A DNA stretch of 64,000 nt from Frigidibacter sp. RF13 (GTDB lineage Bacteria; Pseudomonadota; Alphaproteobacteria; Rhodobacterales; Rhodobacteraceae), in contig NZ_JAPNUE010000004.1 in NCBI RefSeq assembly GCF_026626305.1, positions 1 to 64,000 on the forward strand, read 5' to 3'. The notes under the pieces are model-generated. The model was not told the DNA's origin. It made no database searches and worked only from the letters and a program-made list of their open reading frames with translations. How positions within the stretch are numbered: the first letter of the stretch is position 1; each line of letters starts with the position of its first letter. The position numbers and the translations under genes are program-made. Positions 17,247 to 24,843 of the stretch are shown piece after piece.

Positions 17247-17492
17247 TCAGCCGCCTTTCAGGCGCTGCAGCAGAAAGACCTCGCTGTCGGGCCGGACAGG
17301 CGCACTGCGGCTGTTGGCGATGACCTCGCCGTCGACCGCGACCGAGAGACCGGCGGCAATGGCGGGCGCGAGGCCAGGGTAAGCGCGGGCCAGCGCGTCG
17401 AACATCTGGCCCACGGTCGCAGCCTCGACCTCGACCATCTCTTGCCCGTCGGCGAAGCGCCTCAGGCTCGACCAGAGATGGACGCGCGCCAC
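17247..17492 (-). CDS. MoaD/ThiS-like small sulfur carrier protein
   Basis: An 81-residue ubiquitin-fold protein ending in LKGG. The C-terminal Gly-Gly is the site that is adenylated and thiocarboxylated in MoaD and ThiS. Inner features are HLWSSLRRFADG, VEVEAATVGQMFDAL and VAVDGEVI, in the MoaD order. The start is a GTG at 17492, one nt after the stop of the Mo-binding subunit; the frame stays open upstream but that part is an antisense-like shadow. Placement as the last gene of a molybdenum hydroxylase operon suggests sulfur supply to molybdopterin or to the Mo centre of the enzyme. Whether it replaces or supplements housekeeping MoaD is unknown. Confidence 0.7.
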   Translation of the reverse strand: MARVHLWSSLRRFADGQEMVEVEAATVGQMFDALARAYPGLAPAIAAGLSVAVDGEVIANSRSAPVRPDSEVFLLQRLKGG

Positions 17493-17493
17493 C

Positions 17494-19746
17494 TTACGCC
17501 TGCCGCTTGGCCTTGATCGCCGCCAGCACTTTCGGCGGCGACATCGGCAGGCTGCGGAGACGCGCGCCGGTTGCCTCTGCGATGGCGGCGGCAAGCGCGG
17601 GCAGGGGTGGCGTGATGCCGGTTTCGCCAACACCGCGCACGCCGTAAGGGTGGCCGGGATTGGGCACTTCGACGATCACCGTGTCGATCATCGGCAGGTC
17701 CGAGGCGACGGGAATACGGTAATCGAGGAAGACGGTATTCTGGAGCCGCCCGTCGGAGCCATAGACATATTCCTCGTTCAAGGCCCAGCCGATGCCCTGC
17801 GCGGCGCCACCCTGATACTGACCCTCGACATAGGCGGGGTGGATCGCGGTGCCCGCATCCTGCACCACGAGATAGCGCAGAACCGTCGTCCGACCGGTTT
17901 CGGGATCGACCTCGACATCGACGACATGGGTGCCGAAGCTTGCCCCCACGCCACCGGCGTTGGTCTCATGGTGGCCCGAGATCGGTCCGCCGGTACCGCC
18001 CATCTTCGCGCCGATCTCGGCGATGGTCATGGGAGGGAACTTGCCCGCGTTCGGCCCTGCGGGCTGGGCCGCGCCGTCCTTCCATTCGACGGCCTCGGGC
18101 TCAATCTCCCATTCCGCCGCTGCCCGGCGGCACATCTCGGCGATCGCTTGCCGTGCCGCCTCGACCGCTGCCTTGCCGCTCGCGAAGGTCGCGCGGCTGC
18201 CATGCGTCGGCTCATTGACGCCAAGCGCGCCGGTTTCGACCACGTTCACCCGGACATTCTCATAGGGAATGCCAATCGTTTCGGCCGTCATCAGCGCGAT
18301 CGAGGCGCGGCTGCCGCCGATGTCGGGCGTACCGATCGAGACCTGAACCGTCCCGTCCTCGCCGATGGCGAGACTGACCGAGGTTTCGCCGCCATGGTTG
18401 AACCAGAAGCCCGAGGCAACGCCGCGGCCCTGGTTCGGGCCCAGACGGATCGCGTAGTTCGGATGGGCCTTCGCCGCTTCCAGCGTCTCGACCAGACCGA
18501 TGCGGTTGTAGATGGGGCCGTAGCTCGACTTCGTGCCTTCCTTCGCGGCGTTCTTCAGCCGCACCTCGATCGGGTCGAGATGCAACTCGCGGCACATCTC
18601 GTCCATCAGGCTTTCGACGGCGAAGGCCGCCATGGGCGATCCGGGCGCGCGGTAGGCGGCGGCCTTCGGACGGTTCGCCAGCACCTCGACCGCCTCGTGC
18701 TTCAGGGCCGGGATGTCATAGCAGGCAAAGGCGCAGGGCAGGGCCTCGCCAATGGGCGACATCCCGACAAAGGCGCCGCCCTGCATGCGGAACATCACCT
18801 GACCGGCGGTGACGGTGCCATCCTTCTTCATGCCGATCTTGACGTCCATCGAGGCAGAGGCGGTCGGCCCGGTGGCACGCAGCACCTCGGCCCGCGACAT
18901 CACCAGTTTCACCGGGCGCCCGCCCGCCTTTTTCGACAGGGCAAGCGTCAGCGGTTCCATGAAGATCGTGGTCTTGCCGCCGAAACCGCCGCCGATTTCC
19001 GATGGCGTCACCCGCAGGTTCGCGGCCTCGATCCCCAGAACGGCGGCGCTCATGCGACGGATGTACCAGTGACCTTGGGTGCAGACCCACATCTCGCCGC
19101 GCCCGTCCTCGCCCATCTGACCGACGCAGGCATGAGGTTCGATATAGCCCTGATGGGTGGCTTCGGTCTTGTAGGTGCCTTCGCGGACGATATCCGCGGC
19201 GGCAAAGCCCGCCTCGACATCGCCATGGCCGAATTCCATATGTCGCACCACGTTCGGGTGCATGCCTTCCGGCACCGAATAATCGGCCGCGCCCTCGCGG
19301 ATCACCGGCGCGCCCGGCTTCATCGCCTCGTCGACGTCGGTGACGTGGGGCAGGACTTCATACTCAACTTCGATCAGGCGCGCGGCATCTTGCGCCAGAA
19401 GCTGCGATGTCGCGGCGACAGCCGCCACCGCATGGCCGTCGTAAAGCGCCTTTTCACCGGCCAGCGTGTTTTCCTGCAGGTTCAGGTCTTCGCCTTCCAG
19501 TCCCGTCGGCAGGTCGGCGCGGGTCACGACCGCCTTCACGCCGTCGAGCGCCAGCGCTTTCGACGCATCTATCCGCTTGATCTTCGCATGTGCGTGCGGC
19601 GAGCGTACGACCGCCGCCCAGAGCATGCCGGGCAGCGAGAAATCCGCGCCATAACGCGCGCGCCCGGTGACCTTGTCGAGCCCGTCGGGCCGGTTCGGAC
19701 GGGTGCCGACCAGTCTGTAACCCTTGGTGATCTCGTCCTTCGCCAT
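17494..19746 (-). CDS. Molybdenum hydroxylase, molybdopterin-binding large subunit (xanthine dehydrogenase family)
   Basis: A 750-residue catalytic subunit of the xanthine oxidase family. It has the small N-terminal a/b-hammerhead domain (GRARYGADF, VRSPHAHAKI) and the Mo-binding domains with GGGFGGKT, AYRAPGSP near 365 and a C-terminal GVRGVGETG segment holding the probable catalytic Glu. The AYRAPG loop is not the AYxCSFR loop of form I CO dehydrogenase, so CO is not the likely substrate; aromatic or N-heterocyclic compounds are possible. The ATG at 19746 overlaps the 2Fe-2S subunit stop (TGATG). It is encoded with FAD and 2Fe-2S subunits in coxMSL-like order. Confidence 0.9.
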   Translation of the reverse strand: MAKDEITKGYRLVGTRPNRPDGLDKVTGRARYGADFSLPGMLWAAVVRSPHAHAKIKRIDASKALALDGVKAVVTRADLPTGLEGEDLNLQENTLAGEKALYDGHAVAAVAATSQLLAQDAARLIEVEYEVLPHVTDVDEAMKPGAPVIREGAADYSVPEGMHPNVVRHMEFGHGDVEAGFAAADIVREGTYKTEATHQGYIEPHACVGQMGEDGRGEMWVCTQGHWYIRRMSAAVLGIEAANLRVTPSEIGGGFGGKTTIFMEPLTLALSKKAGGRPVKLVMSRAEVLRATGPTASASMDVKIGMKKDGTVTAGQVMFRMQGGAFVGMSPIGEALPCAFACYDIPALKHEAVEVLANRPKAAAYRAPGSPMAAFAVESLMDEMCRELHLDPIEVRLKNAAKEGTKSSYGPIYNRIGLVETLEAAKAHPNYAIRLGPNQGRGVASGFWFNHGGETSVSLAIGEDGTVQVSIGTPDIGGSRASIALMTAETIGIPYENVRVNVVETGALGVNEPTHGSRATFASGKAAVEAARQAIAEMCRRAAAEWEIEPEAVEWKDGAAQPAGPNAGKFPPMTIAEIGAKMGGTGGPISGHHETNAGGVGASFGTHVVDVEVDPETGRTTVLRYLVVQDAGTAIHPAYVEGQYQGGAAQGIGWALNEEYVYGSDGRLQNTVFLDYRIPVASDLPMIDTVIVEVPNPGHPYGVRGVGETGITPPLPALAAAIAEATGARLRSLPMSPPKVLAAIKAKRQA

Positions 19747-20225
19747 CACGCCGCCCCCCTCATTTCCGCTGCCGCATCCTGAACCGCGCGGACGATCTTG
19801 TCATAACCCGTGCAGCGGCACAGATTGCCCGCGAGCCAGAATCGTATCTCGCTTTCGCTCGGGTCCGGGTTCGTATCCAGAAGCGATTTCGCCGCGACAA
19901 GGATGCCGGGCGTGCAGAAGCCGCATTGCAAAGCCGCATGCTCGATGAACTTGCGCTGCAGGGGATGAAGCTCGCCGTCGCTTGCCATGCCTTCGATGGT
20001 TTCGATTTTCTTGCCCTCGGCTTCGACGCCCAGGACGAGGCAGGAACAGACGAGCGTGCCATCGAGCGTGACCGAACAGGCGCCGCAATCGCCGGTGCCG
20101 CAGCCTTCCTTGGTGCCGGTCAGGTCGAGGTGGTTCCTCAGGCAGTCAAGGAGCGTTTCGCGCGGATCGGCGAGAAACTCCACCTGATCGCCGTTGACAT
20201 TGGTGGTGACGTGAACCTTCTTCAT
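19746..20225 (-). CDS. Molybdenum hydroxylase, 2Fe-2S small subunit
   Basis: A 159-residue electron-transfer subunit with two [2Fe-2S] clusters. The N-terminal plant-ferredoxin-type domain has the CGTGDCGAC motif plus a further Cys in LVCSC. The C-terminal helical domain has CGFCTPG and CRCTGY. It passes electrons from the Mo site to the FAD subunit. Start and stop overlap both neighbours by a few nt (ATGA overlap with the FAD gene at 20222-20225), which indicates tight translational coupling. Confidence 0.95.
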   Translation of the reverse strand: MKKVHVTTNVNGDQVEFLADPRETLLDCLRNHLDLTGTKEGCGTGDCGACSVTLDGTLVCSCLVLGVEAEGKKIETIEGMASDGELHPLQRKFIEHAALQCGFCTPGILVAAKSLLDTNPDPSESEIRFWLAGNLCRCTGYDKIVRAVQDAAAEMRGAA

Positions 20226-21088
20226 TTGCCTGTTCCTTTCGCCCGATCATAGGCGATCTGAGCCGCGCGCCGCGCGAGCACGCCTGCCACATCGACACGG
20301 AATTCGACCGTGCCGCGCTTGTCCGAGATCGGTTTTGCCGCCGCGCTTGATGCTGCCGCGAGCCGGTCGAGGGCCGCGTCGTCCAGCGTGCTGCCGATGA
20401 TCGCCTTTGCGGCCTCCTCGACCAGCAGCACTGTGGGCGCAACGGCCCCGAGTGCGACGCGCGCCGTGGCGATACGGTCGCCGTCGAGCGTGAGGTTCAC
20501 CGCGGCGCCAACGACCGCGATATCCATCTCGGTGCGGGGGATGAAGCGCAGATAGGCGTCGCCGCCACGCGGCCCGCGCGGAGGCAGAGTGACGGCTGAA
20601 ATCAGTTCGCCCTTCTTCAACGCCGTCCGCCCCGGCGCGGTCGGGATCGCCTCGACAGGCATCTCGCGGCTGCTGTCCGGGCCGGTGACGGTCACCGTCG
20701 CCCCGGCCGCGACCAGCCCCGGCACGCTGTCGGCGGCGGGTGAGCCGTTGCAGAGATTGCCGACCAGCGTCGCCCGGCCCTGCACTTGCGTGGAGCCCAC
20801 GAGGTTCATCCCCTCGACCACGCCGGGCCAGTCGCGGCAGAGCGCCTCATGCGCGCCGAGGGCCCGGCCCGGCACAGCCACGCCGATGCGCCAGCCGCCG
20901 TCTGCGGTGCGCGATATGTCGAAGACGCCCGGGATATGTTTCAGATCGATCAGTTCGTCGGGCTGAACCATGCCCGCGCGCATCTGCACGAGCACATCGG
21001 TGCCGCCTGCGAGGTAACGCAAGAGCCCCCCCGACGCTGCGGCGAGGCGCGAGGCCTCCTGAAAACTGGTGGGCGTGTGGTAGCGCAT
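20222..21088 (-). CDS. Molybdenum hydroxylase, FAD-binding medium subunit
   Basis: A 288-residue FAD subunit of the CO dehydrogenase/xanthine dehydrogenase type. It has the opening MRYHTPTSFQEASRLAA, the FAD-contacting stretches YLAGGTDVLVQM near 30-42 and ATLVGNLCNGSPAADSVP near 105, and a C-terminal CoxM-like domain (MDIAVVGAAVNLTLDG). It is the first gene of the operon. The ATG at 21088 has an AGGAGG site 4-5 nt upstream. Electron acceptor not evident. Confidence 0.93.
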   Translation of the reverse strand: MRYHTPTSFQEASRLAAASGGLLRYLAGGTDVLVQMRAGMVQPDELIDLKHIPGVFDISRTADGGWRIGVAVPGRALGAHEALCRDWPGVVEGMNLVGSTQVQGRATLVGNLCNGSPAADSVPGLVAAGATVTVTGPDSSREMPVEAIPTAPGRTALKKGELISAVTLPPRGPRGGDAYLRFIPRTEMDIAVVGAAVNLTLDGDRIATARVALGAVAPTVLLVEEAAKAIIGSTLDDAALDRLAAASSAAAKPISDKRGTVEFRVDVAGVLARRAAQIAYDRAKGTGK

Positions 21089-21335
21089 GCTGCCTCCTGA
21101 TCGGGGTGGCGGTCTGACTGTTCTATGGTCCCGCGACGAGCTCGCCGCAGAACCGTCCTTGATCAAACTCTTTGAAACCGGCGCAAACTGCAACTGGTGA
21201 ATCGTTCAACAGGCGCGGCGCCGCCATCGCGGGTGGCAAGGCTGCCTCTCCCTGCACCGGCGCACAGATGGCCGCTCGCGCGCGGGCTTCCAACTCCCGC
21301 GGCCAAGGGATATCTTCCGCGCAAGGAAGGGTGAC

Positions 21336-22094
21336 ATGCCAGCAGTTCGGCCTGTTGTCGGCATTATCGGCAACATGAATTTCATCAACGACTACCCGGT
21401 TCATGCCGGTGGCTTAAGCAATTCCGCCGCCGTGGCGGAGGTGGCGCAGTGCCTGCCGCTTCTCATCCCGTCCGATCCGCGCTTCGTGTCAGTCGACGAG
21501 CTGCTGGAGGTCTGCGACGGGTTCCTGCTGACAGGCGGGCGGCCGAACGTCCACCCCGAGGAATATGGCGAGGCGGCGACCGAGGCGCATGGCGCCTTTG
21601 ATCGGTCGCGCGATGCAATTACCCTGCCGCTGGTGCGTGCCTGCGTTGAGCGCGGACAGCCCTTCCTTGGCATCTGCCGGGGCTTTCAGGAGGTGAATGT
21701 CGCCTTCGGCGGCACGCTCCACCCCGAAATTCGAGATCTGCCGGGGCGGATGAATCACAGGATGCCGCCCGATGGCACGCTTGAGGAAAAATTCGCCCTC
21801 CGCCATGCGGTACGCTTCGCCAAGGGCAGCCCGTTCGAGCATCTTTTCGGGGCCGAGGAGGTGATGACCAACACGCTCCACGGTCAGGGCGTCAAGACGC
21901 CCGGCCAGCGGATCGAGATCGCGGGCTGGGCGCCCGACGGCACGCCCGAGGCGCTGTACGTCCGCGACGCGCCGGGCTTCACGCTGTCTGTGCAGTGGCA
22001 CCCGGAATGGAACGCCGCGAACGACCCGGTCTCGCGCCCGCTGTTCGAGGCGTTCGGCGAAGCCGCCCGTGTTTTCGCTGCGGGACGGGCCTGA
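21336..22094 (+). CDS. Class I glutamine amidotransferase (gamma-glutamyl-GABA hydrolase/PuuD-like)
   Basis: A 252-residue stand-alone amidotransferase of the peptidase C26 group. The nucleophile is Cys114 in FLGICRGFQE, and the catalytic His is in VQWHPEW near 228. The PVVGIIGNMN start and LTGGRPNVHP segment match PuuD-like hydrolases, which cleave gamma-glutamyl amides such as gamma-glutamyl-GABA in polyamine breakdown. No other put/puu genes are nearby, so the natural substrate is open. The start has an AGGAAGGG ribosome site. It is divergent from the Mo hydroxylase operon across 247 nt in which I see no clear promoter. Confidence 0.82.
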   Translation: MPAVRPVVGIIGNMNFINDYPVHAGGLSNSAAVAEVAQCLPLLIPSDPRFVSVDELLEVCDGFLLTGGRPNVHPEEYGEAATEAHGAFDRSRDAITLPLVRACVERGQPFLGICRGFQEVNVAFGGTLHPEIRDLPGRMNHRMPPDGTLEEKFALRHAVRFAKGSPFEHLFGAEEVMTNTLHGQGVKTPGQRIEIAGWAPDGTPEALYVRDAPGFTLSVQWHPEWNAANDPVSRPLFEAFGEAARVFAAGRA

Positions 22095-22124
22095 CCGTCC
22101 TTTCCGGCGAAATATGACGCAATC

Positions 22125-22637
22125 CTACTCTGCGGCCAGTGCCTCAAGACCCGAGAGCCAGCGGTCCAGTGCCGCCAGATCACCCGAAAGGGGATCGGCG
22201 CAGCCCTCGGCGAAGGCGAGGAAGGCGGGCAGGTTCAGGGCATTCACGCCAATGACAACCGGAATTCCCTCAGCTATGGCCTCGCCGATCAGGGTGCGGA
22301 AGCCGCGGCCCTCGGCCTCATGCTTGCCGAACTTGTTGAGGATCAGAATGTCCGCCCCCGCCAGCCGTGGCGCGACTTCCGCCACCGCCGCCTCCAGCGC
22401 GCCGGGGTCGAGACGGCAGCCGGTGGACCCCGGCCCGAGGTCCTGATTGATGCGGATCACCGGCCCGTCGGGCAGGACGCGCACATCCATGTCGCAATGA
22501 TGTGTGCAGGCGCGTTCGCTGTTCGTCTGCACGGTTCCCGCAACCTTCAGGCCCCGGCCAGCGAGATGATCGGCGGCGGCGCGCAGGAAGGCGTCGGTCT
22601 CGCCGCGGCCGGGCAGGGTTACATAGGCCAGTGACAT
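22125..22637 (-). CDS. DUF2478 family protein
   Basis: A 170-residue cytoplasmic protein resembling DUF2478. It begins with a beta strand and a loop (YVTLPGRGETDAF) that vaguely resembles a degenerate nucleotide-binding loop, and contains a Cys/His cluster (SERACTHHCDMDV) near 40-53 and ILILNKFGKHEAEG near 97-110. The family is reported near molybdate uptake and Mo-enzyme genes; its activity is not known. Here it is the last gene of the nar operon, 14 nt after the PPIase, which suggests a task in nitrate reductase or molybdenum cofactor supply. Confidence 0.75.
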   Translation of the reverse strand: MSLAYVTLPGRGETDAFLRAAADHLAGRGLKVAGTVQTNSERACTHHCDMDVRVLPDGPVIRINQDLGPGSTGCRLDPGALEAAVAEVAPRLAGADILILNKFGKHEAEGRGFRTLIGEAIAEGIPVVIGVNALNLPAFLAFAEGCADPLSGDLAALDRWLSGLEALAAE

Positions 22638-22651
22638 CTTGTTCCTGCCTT

Positions 22652-23440
22652 TCAGGCGGCGGTTTCGAAAGTGATACCATCGATTGCGGCGCCCGCAATC
22701 AGACCTTCGGTGTAGGCACGCGCAGCGCGCGCCCAGGCGCGTTCCTCCATCGCGCGGCGCAGGGCGCCCGCGATCCGCTCGAACGGCAGGACGGCGCCTT
22801 CGGCCTTGGCGTCGAGACGGACGATGTGCCAGCCATAAGCACTTCGGACGGGTTCAGGGCCAATGGTTCCGGGCACCATCCGGGCGAGGGCGGATTCGAA
22901 CTCGGGCACCGTGTCGCCGGTTGATATCTGGCCAAGAAGGCCACCGTTCGGAGCAGAAGAACAGGCTGACCGCGCGCGGGCCATCTCCGCGAAAGCGGCG
23001 GGTGTGCGGGTAAGATCTGACAGAAGCGCTTCGGCCTCGGCCTTCACGGCCGCCTCGTTCCCTTCGCCGACTGGCAGAAGGATATGCGCAGCCTCATAGA
23101 GCGCGGGTGCGCGGAACCGGTCGGGCCGTGCCCGGTATTCGGCCTCAAGATCGGTGTCCGTCACCGGCGCGGGTTCGACATGTGCCTCAAGGACGGCGCG
23201 GACCAGTGCTTCCTCCTCCGTCTCGCGCTGGCCCGGCGCCACCTCGCGGGGCAGGGGGGTGAGCCCCTGCCGCCGGGCCTCCTGCAAAAGAAGCGACCGT
23301 ATGGTCAGCGCCCGTGCGGCCGCCCGCCAGGCAAGCCCCGGCTTGCCATGGGGCGCGGGATGCATCTGGGCTTCGGCTGCGATGGCCTCGGGCGCGATGC
23401 GTTCGCCGTTCACGGTGATCTCTGCAAGAAGCGGTTTCAT
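22652..23440 (-). CDS. Cytoplasmic parvulin-type peptidyl-prolyl isomerase of the nar operon
   Basis: A 262-residue PpiC/NifM-like protein with a helical N-terminal part and a parvulin domain at about 115-215 (AAHILLP, GGLLGQISTGDTVPEFESAL, SAYGWHIVRL). It has no signal peptide, so unlike SurA it should act in the cytoplasm. It lies 5 nt after narI, in the same operon as the NarJ chaperone, which suggests help in folding or maturing NarGHI. NifM plays a comparable part for nitrogenase iron protein; the analogy is inference. Confidence 0.83.
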   Translation of the reverse strand: MKPLLAEITVNGERIAPEAIAAEAQMHPAPHGKPGLAWRAAARALTIRSLLLQEARRQGLTPLPREVAPGQRETEEEALVRAVLEAHVEPAPVTDTDLEAEYRARPDRFRAPALYEAAHILLPVGEGNEAAVKAEAEALLSDLTRTPAAFAEMARARSACSSAPNGGLLGQISTGDTVPEFESALARMVPGTIGPEPVRSAYGWHIVRLDAKAEGAVLPFERIAGALRRAMEERAWARAARAYTEGLIAGAAIDGITFETAA

Positions 23441-23445
23441 CTGAC

Positions 23446-24135
23446 TTACTCCGCCGGTGTCTCTTTGCGTGTCCGCACGATCTGATAGCCCGGGCGCCAG
23501 AGGAAGCGCACGGGGGCCGAGACGATGTGGACGAGACGGGTGAAGGGGAAGAGGAGGAAGATCGTGAGGCCAAGTGCGATGTGCGCTTTGAAGATCCAGT
23601 TCACGTCGGCGATGTAGCTTGCCGCCTTGGGGTCGAAGGTGAAGATGCCTTGGGCCCAGGACATGAATTTCACCATTTCATACCCGTCGAGATGCTGGAC
23701 CGAGACAAAGATCGACCCGACGCCCAGAAGGAGCTGCGCCACCAGCAGGATCATGATGCCGGTATCGGCAAAGGTCGAATTGGCGGCGATGCGCGGATCG
23801 AAGAGGCGGCGGACCAGAAGGATGAAGCCACCGAGCAGTGCCATCACGCCCGCTACGCCACCTGCGATCATTGCGAGGAGTTGTTTGGCGCCATGGGGAA
23901 TGCCGAGCGCGTCGAAGATCCAGATCGGTGTCAGAAGGCCGACGAAATGGCCCGCGAAGATCAAAAGCACGCCGACATGGAAGAGGACGGAGCCGATGAC
24001 GAAGCTGCGGCGCCGGAGAAGCTGGCTCGACTTCGATTTCCAGGTGAAAGGGTCGCGGTCATAGCGGGCGATCGAGGCGATCACCATCACGGAGAGCGCG
24101 ATATAGGGGTAAATCCCGTAGAGAAAATGGTGCAT
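23446..24135 (-). CDS. narI: Respiratory nitrate reductase, gamma subunit
   Basis: NarI is the dihaem cytochrome b that anchors NarGH to the membrane and oxidises quinol. The 229-residue protein has five hydrophobic segments and four candidate haem ligands, His53, His63, His185 and His203, whose spacing mirrors His56, His66, His187 and His205 of E. coli NarI. It follows narJ after 9 nt. Identification is secure. Confidence 0.96.
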   Translation of the reverse strand: MHHFLYGIYPYIALSVMVIASIARYDRDPFTWKSKSSQLLRRRSFVIGSVLFHVGVLLIFAGHFVGLLTPIWIFDALGIPHGAKQLLAMIAGGVAGVMALLGGFILLVRRLFDPRIAANSTFADTGIMILLVAQLLLGVGSIFVSVQHLDGYEMVKFMSWAQGIFTFDPKAASYIADVNWIFKAHIALGLTIFLLFPFTRLVHIVSAPVRFLWRPGYQIVRTRKETPAE

Positions 24136-24144
24136 CGAAGGCTC

Positions 24145-24843
24145 CTATTCGGCAGCGGTGGCTGCGGCGCGGACGGGAAGGTCCATCCGGGCCAGGATAT
24201 CGCGGCTGACGGGGCAGCCGGCGTTCGGGTCAGGCGCGAAGGAGACCTGTGCCTCTTCCCAGACCTTGTCGAGTTGGGCGAGGTCCATCGGATCGTCCTC
24301 GGGTTCGGCCAGGAGTGCTGTCGCCTCTTCGGTGTCGGCGCGGGCCTCGACCAGCGCCACCAACGCTTCAAGGACGCCTGCATAGACCGACTGGCGACGG
24401 GTCAGGCGTTCGGCAAGGGCCACAAGGATATGGCCCGCGTCGGCGAGAATGCCTTGGGCTTCCTCGAGCGCACGGGTCGAGAGGAACTCCAGCAGCACTG
24501 GCAGGTGGTCCGGCAGTTCCGGCCCGTCGAGGTCAAAGCCGCCCGCCCGGTAGGTTTCCAACAAATCGACCATCGCGCCACCCCGGTCGCGGCTTTCGCC
24601 GTGGATATGTTCAAAGAGATTTAGCGAGAGGCTGCGCGAGCGGTCGAAGAGGAGGACATAGCGTTCCTGCAGGTCGTAGATGTCGTCACCGGCAAGCGAC
24701 GCCAGCAGAGGTTCCAGATGGCCCATGCGATGGGGGCCGAGAAGCCCCTCGTCCTTCAAAGTCGCACGGATCGCAGGGATCGCGGCCTGAAGGTCGAGCT
24801 CAGGATAGGAAAGCAGGAGGGAAAGTGCCTTGAAGGTTTTCAT
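24145..24843 (-). CDS. narJ: Nitrate reductase molybdenum cofactor assembly chaperone
   Basis: NarJ is a dedicated cytoplasmic chaperone that holds NarGH while cofactors are inserted and before docking to NarI. The 232-residue all-helical protein has the NarJ/TorD-type opening (FKALSLLLSYPELDL) and the characteristic SLNLFEHIHGESRDRG motif near 75-90. It overlaps narH by 4 nt at its start (ATGA type), giving the standard GHJI order. Confidence 0.94.
   Translation of the reverse strand: MKTFKALSLLLSYPELDLQAAIPAIRATLKDEGLLGPHRMGHLEPLLASLAGDDIYDLQERYVLLFDRSRSLSLNLFEHIHGESRDRGGAMVDLLETYRAGGFDLDGPELPDHLPVLLEFLSTRALEEAQGILADAGHILVALAERLTRRQSVYAGVLEALVALVEARADTEEATALLAEPEDDPMDLAQLDKVWEEAQVSFAPDPNAGCPVSRDILARMDLPVRAAATAAE

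Noticed and set aside
17493-17633. A longer MoaD-like protein starting at 17633
   Set aside because: The added residues overlap the end of the Mo subunit in another frame and are Arg/Cys/Pro-rich; the GTG at 17492 starts the ubiquitin-like fold.
17650-19782. A 710-codon plus-strand frame opposite the Mo hydroxylase large subunit
   Set aside because: The opposite strand encodes a full-length conserved enzyme; the mirror product is low-complexity Arg/Asp/Gly/His without motifs.
17494-21088. Carbon monoxide dehydrogenase (form I coxMSL)
   Set aside because: The gene order fits, but the large subunit has AYRAPG where form I enzymes have the Cys-containing AYxCSFR loop.
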